Shown: positions 59,124 to 64,000 of the stretch, piece by piece | Position numbering within the stretch: position 1 is the first letter of the stretch | Layout: the number at the start of each line of letters is the position of its first letter | Assembly (NCBI RefSeq): GCF_028453695.1 | Contig: NC_135773.1 | Coordinates: 17,484,001 to 17,548,000, forward strand | DNA: 64,000 nucleotides | Direction of reading: 5' to 3' | Origin: Augochlora pura | Lineage: Eukaryota; Arthropoda; Insecta; Hymenoptera; Halictidae | Notes under the pieces: generated by a model | Databases searched by the model: none | Seen by the model: only the letters and a program-made list of their open reading frames with translations | Told to the model about the DNA's origin: nothing | Made by a program: the position numbers and the translations under genes

Positions 59124-59345
59124 TTTTAAGGAAAATTAAGTACCGTTTCTTACAGCGCCTTGTTCTTTTAGAAAATTAAGGACCACTTTATATAGTACTT
59201 TATTTCAGAGTAACTAAAGCATTATTTTTATATACCACTTTCCTTTAATGAAAATTAAGTACTATTTTATAGGGTACTGCATTTAAAAAATAAATTAACG
59301 ATTATTTCATACATCATTGTATTTTTAAATAGTTTAAAAGCTATT
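59124..59345. repeat. 40-bp decayed tandem array, right part
   Basis: Units start near 59131, 59172, 59211 and 59250, each GAAAATTAAGTAC-like and followed by TTATATAGTACTTTATTT-like sequence. Confidence 0.7.
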
Positions 59346-62044
59346 TTATTATGTACATGAGAATATACAGTGTGTTAGAAAACACAAGGGTTTATATTGA
59401 TATGCTGTAAAAGTTATATTTTGCATAAAGATTTTATAAGAACACACAAGTATTAAATAAGGTATTCAACTTCTTTTTAATTATTATAGAAACATATTGA
59501 AAACGTATATTTAAAATATAATTATTTCAAATGTGCTGCATCTAGACTGCCGATTTTATACACTTATTACAAAAATGACTAAGTGAAACACCAAACTGCA
59601 AAAATATTAGCATTCGCATTTTTGTCAATCAATAAAAATTAATCTGTGCCACGTTTGCCTCTAACGGTACATGCTTGCATGTTAATTTAATGCGCTAAAA
59701 AATAGTTTATATTAAATCTAGAATTAAAGAATTAATTTTTACCACAAGAATGGATCGTAATGAGTTCGTTTTATTATTATATATATACGATAATTAATAA
59801 ATAGGTGCTAGTGAAATAACAAATGACTAGAGTGAAGAGTCGAATATAAATAGCTCGGCACGGAACGTATTAACCGAAGAAATACATTTTTAGGTAACTT
59901 CTTCGTTGCTTCGCACAATTGAATCAGAGAATTTTTATTATGCACGAAACGATGGCGAATTACCATTGTCTTTGAAGACAGACGTGGTCGCCGATTGAAA
60001 AGAATCGTCAGCTTTTCGTGGCGCAGGCAGTGGTCAAAGTGTCCCGATCGACGATTTCGATTACAGGGTCGGGCTTTCGTAGAGTGGTCGCCAGGTAAAG
60101 GATGCTCCTTTGCCCCGGGGCGCACTTAATCTTATCGGGCCGCGGGCTTTTGTCGGACCCGGTTGATGCTTTCTTGAAGCTTTCTTATCGGCCTCGACCC
60201 TTTCGCGCCGGCACGCTTCCGCTTCGCTCCTATCGTATCTACTCGTTTCCACTTTTGTCGTGGCACACCGTGAACCACCGTAGAAAATCCTGGCGACGAT
60301 ATCTGCCTGACAATATTCTTCTCGCTATCGCCGCCACCTATTAGCCACGCTACTCCTCGGCTCATCCCTCCCGAGATACCACGACCAGCAAAACTGTTAG
60401 CACTTGGAACATTTTTGGAGACGTGTCAATTCGTTGATTCACGATTATTCTGACCGTTGAGATACATTTATTCGATGTATATGTTAGTTACGTTAAATAT
60501 TACAATAACACTCGCTCAAAATCGGAATAAATGAGTATTATTTTTAAATTGGCTAAGTCCATTTATTTTCAAATCTAGGTGTTTAAAGTATCTGCGATCG
60601 AAAAAATATAAAAATATTAGTAACTGATAGCAATTGGTAGTATAATGTTTCTGTGATGAAAAATAAAATAGCTAGCTCGATTAGTTTGAAAAATGAATTC
60701 AGGCAACTTGCAAAATAAACGGTACATATTATATTAATATTAACATTAACTTATATACAATATAATTAACATTGTTCTCGAGCATAATTAACTGTATATT
60801 TATCAAATAGGGCATGCTACGCCGCTTTACTAAGAAATAAGAGAATGAAAGAATTAAATATGTCTTATATGATAAATAATATGTTATTCATGCTTAAGAA
60901 TAAAGCGAGGGCACAAAAATTGGTCACCCCATAGTATCCATCGCTATTACCAATTCGCAACAATTGTGTTCACAAAATTCATCCGACGTTCTCCACGTGA
61001 GATACAAAATGGTCGTCGTGACAAACTTGCGACACTGGTAGCGAACGTGTTAATTCGTCGGGATCAATCAACTGGCGGGCGTGGGTGGTGGAGGAGAGAT
61101 TGGGGATGGTTAGTTGCCGGGAGCAGCCCCATAGATCCGTCGGAGGCTGACCCTCGGATCGCGGCGCGTCCGGTTGTGAACTCGATCCCCGGTGTATCGC
61201 GCGCAGTCACAGAGAGAGCCTGCATTACGTATGGCGATTGCGTCAGGGTGATATCGTCATCGGACAGGGCGAACACGACTTTAGCCTTCTCGGCTAAGGA
61301 CACGGTAGAGGAGAGCAGAGGTGCGTGTCCCGACACGGCTTGCCCATTAGGTGGACCCGCCGCGCCATCAGATTAGATTCCGTTTCGTTCTCGGTTGGTC
61401 CGCAACAATGCGGCTGAACCGCGATGCATCGCCGGAACGACGACGTCTCCTGGCTAACACGCTTCCTGGATTCGTGAATCTCCGGGTCCACGGAGAAGTC
61501 CTCTCTCTCCTTGCCTCGTCCCCTGTCCGCCACACGTGAATTCTTCTCTGCCGACACGCATCTTATAGCCGCATACTTCGCAGAGGTCATAACAGCGAAC
61601 TTATGCCGGACACTATCAGCTCGCTGCCAGATGGATCGATGATTTCAGCTTGATACGCTCCTGGCCTCTCCGGCGACTCAATTAGATTTTACTTAAAGCG
61701 AACGCTGGTAGCGAAGCGTACTAGCTCAACTCTCTGTGGACCCGAATTGTTCAAGTTACTTGAAACTATTGCACATTTTGATAAAAATCGACAAGGGATG
61801 CAGAATTTTTAATAGTCGCTGATGAATACATGTGTTCTTTCTTTCTTTCTTTTAATTCGTTGTTTAATTTCGCATCGGCCATTTATAGGTTAGTGGAGAC
61901 TCATGTAGGTATTTATACGTTTGTTAAGTATACTGCAGAGTTTTGTTCATAATGAGTAATTGTCTGCATTAATTGCGACATATAGGAAGCAAATGGACGT
62001 TGATTTCATTGTTTAACTGTTTTATGGAATAATGCACAGCATTC
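59346..62044. other. No gene seen
   Basis: AT-rich 59350-59800 and 60420-60960; CpG-rich 59990-60400 and 61000-61700. The 136-codon plus frame (60966-61376) is matched by long minus-strand frames and lacks any motif. A short (TTTC)n lies near 61838. Confidence 0.45.
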
Positions 62045-62315
62045 TGATTAAATGTTTTAAAATTTTTACCATGTTTTCAAATATTTTATCGTTTTCAAAT
62101 GTTTCACCATGTTTTAGAATGTTTTAAAATGCTTTCAGTTATTTTACCATATTTCAAAATTTTTCAGATATTTTACCATGTTTTATAATGTTTTCAAATA
62201 TTTTCACATAGTTTACCGTGTTCGAAAATGTTTTGCCATGTTTTAAAATATTTTGTCATGTTTTCAGATGTTTTATCATGCTTTAGAATATTTTAAAATG
62301 TTTTAAAATGTTGCA
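62045..62315. repeat. Decayed array (ATTTTACCATGTTTTAAAATG type)
   Basis: About ten to twelve imperfect copies of ACCATGTTTTAAAATGTTTTCAAATATTTT-like words, period roughly 25-30 bases with gaps. Confidence 0.8.
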
Positions 62316-62767
62316 ATTTGCTCTTCTCGTACACAAAGTGCCATTATATAGAGAATATTCGGTTTCTGTAAAATTCATTCAGCACAACCTCAACACTGTA
62401 CATTTTTAATCATTTTCGTGTCGCATGAGACGGTAAAAAATCGCAAAAAAATCCTTTCACGTTCTGGACAAGTTACTCTTCCATTAAGTATAGTTTCTAG
62501 CATATTCCGAACATCCTGATTTCTTGAAATTCCTTCTGAATCCCGTCTGGCAGGAACTTCGGCGGAAGCTGTAGTGGAAAACGCTTCTGGTAGCGGTGTT
62601 CGCAGTAATCGGTCGGCTCGCGAAAATTTCAATCGATCCCAGCCCGTTACGCGAAGCCTTGGACGGCATGGGACACCTTTTTTCTCGTCAGCATCGGTTC
62701 CATGTACGTAGTGGATGTCGGCGTCGGCTACGACATGCCTTCGCGAACACGGCACTGGATCGGCTCT

Positions 62768-62835
62768 CTCTCATCTTCTCTCTTTCTCTTTCTCTCCCCC
62801 CCCCCTCTCTTTTTCTGTCTCTGTCTTTTTCTTTG
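62768..62835. repeat. CT-rich microsatellite with C run
   Basis: TCTCTTTCTC words around a run of about ten C residues near 62799-62808. Confidence 0.92.
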
Positions 62836-64000
62836 GGCACTCGCGCGCGGTGTCGCCAAGACGCATTGCGCGTCGCGCTATCGGCAAAAAGGCCGGCTTT
62901 CCAATTGAATTTATTCGCCTAACGAGTGTAGATTCCCTCGCGCCGAGCCGGCTATGGCCAGGACAAATGGCGCATCTCGCCGCCATGTAGCCGGAACGAG
63001 AGAATTCCGTTACCAGAGTGGAAAGCGTCGGGAATTACCGGCGACAGCGTTACAGGATCACGTTCTGCGCCTCGTCGATCCTGCTCTCTTGTCCCGAGTC
63101 GTTCATGTTCAATTGAAATTTCCGTTCGCCCATTTTTCTCGCAATCTAATTACCTTGGGCCGTGCCTGCCACGCCAATGTCCGCGGAATCGTTCTCGTAG
63201 CCGTGATTCTCGGGAATCGTTCGTTATTCCACTGCTGAGTTTCTGCATTTGCGATAGACGCGAACGGCGGAGACGCTAAACAGTAAACGCGTCGGAAGAA
63301 TATTCCAGAAAATCGTTCGACCGGTTTCAGCTGACAATAAAATTAGCAGAACAGCGAGCCATATAGACTATTCCAAGCACGCGTAAAGACTCGCTGTAGT
63401 TTTAACAATTATTGGTCAAGTTACCATCGGCTGCTCATGTCATGGTCGCAAGTGTTTACGAATCTCTCGTTCTCCTTGCAAACGTTCTGCCGTTGCAGTA
63501 AACTGTGTTCGCGCCATTAAATTATAGAAAGAGCGTAATTAAATTTTTTTTATAAATAACTGTGAGCATGGTACTGCAGGGTGTCTTAAGGCGATCTAAT
63601 TTGTCCTGAAACCTCGTTCGTAGAACGTCCATTCGTTATACAGAAAGCAATGATTCGTATTGGCATACACAGATTATTATATATTCCTTATTACTTATTA
63701 TAGGTCAGATCATAGTAGTGAATATTTTAATTTCCGTATTATAATATTATCTGTACATAACAAAATGTTGAAGACAAGTGAAATAAGTTAAAAACAGACT
63801 GTGGATCCTTATACAAAATGTAACATTCTCCTCGAATTCCTATGATGTCACTCAAGTTGTATCTTCGACTTGTCCTTTCTAGTGAGAAATGTATAAAAAT
63901 TATAATGTTGCTGAACATTGTCTTAACTCGAAATTATCTTAAGAATTTTGCTCGGTAAACAATAACTTTTCTTGCTTCCCAAAATATCTATTATTCTAAC
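62836..64000. other. No gene seen
   Basis: CpG-rich to about 63300, then AT-rich to the window end. No domain, splice-flanked exon or repeat recognised. Confidence 0.4.

Overview
This window looks like nuclear DNA of an arthropod, most probably a hymenopteran insect (ant or bee). CpG-rich blocks alternate with very AT-rich stretches. There are many short elements bounded by TTAA, one decayed LINE with a YADD reverse-transcriptase core, a mariner-type MITE, and a high load of CT/GA microsatellites and decayed minisatellites. The hymenopteran assignment is inference from this combination. I see no operons, ribosome binding sites, CRISPR arrays, rRNA, or tRNA that I can support.

The window is essentially gene-free: intergenic DNA, or the inside of one or more very long introns. 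Almost all open frames are chance frames in CpG-rich or microsatellite DNA. The only host-coding candidates are two plus-strand, exon-like segments: 56845-56917 (73 nt, good acceptor and GTAAGT donor, one open frame) and, more weakly, 23931-24070 (CT-tract acceptor and GTGAGT donor). Their reading phases happen to be compatible, but I recognise neither.

Layout. 0-8 kb: a TTAA element with a 20-bp palindrome, CpG-rich unique DNA, a 12-bp tandem array and a decayed GA-rich array. 8-16 kb: CpG-rich blocks around 8.9-11.2 kb, then AT-rich decayed arrays and a (TC)n tract. 16-31 kb: several TTAA MITEs (families A, B, C, H), CT tracts, a 20-bp tandem array at 29.0 kb and a mariner MITE at 29.5 kb. 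32-33 kb: two long inverted arms of about 170 bp around a spacer of about 530 bp. 35-43 kb: a decayed array with an outlier copy 1.6 kb away, and more TTAA elements, one carrying three 44-bp units. 47.9-55 kb: a two-copy composite repeat in which one copy was split by a 5'-truncated LINE and the other keeps the uninterrupted site. 56-64 kb: a decayed array, the exon candidate, another TTAA MITE, an array split by an unrelated insert, and unique DNA.

The strongest pattern is the set of TTAA-bounded non-autonomous elements. Several of them, with otherwise unrelated sequence, carry a short perfect or near-perfect palindrome just inside an end. The palindrome sequence changes between families while its symmetry and position persist.
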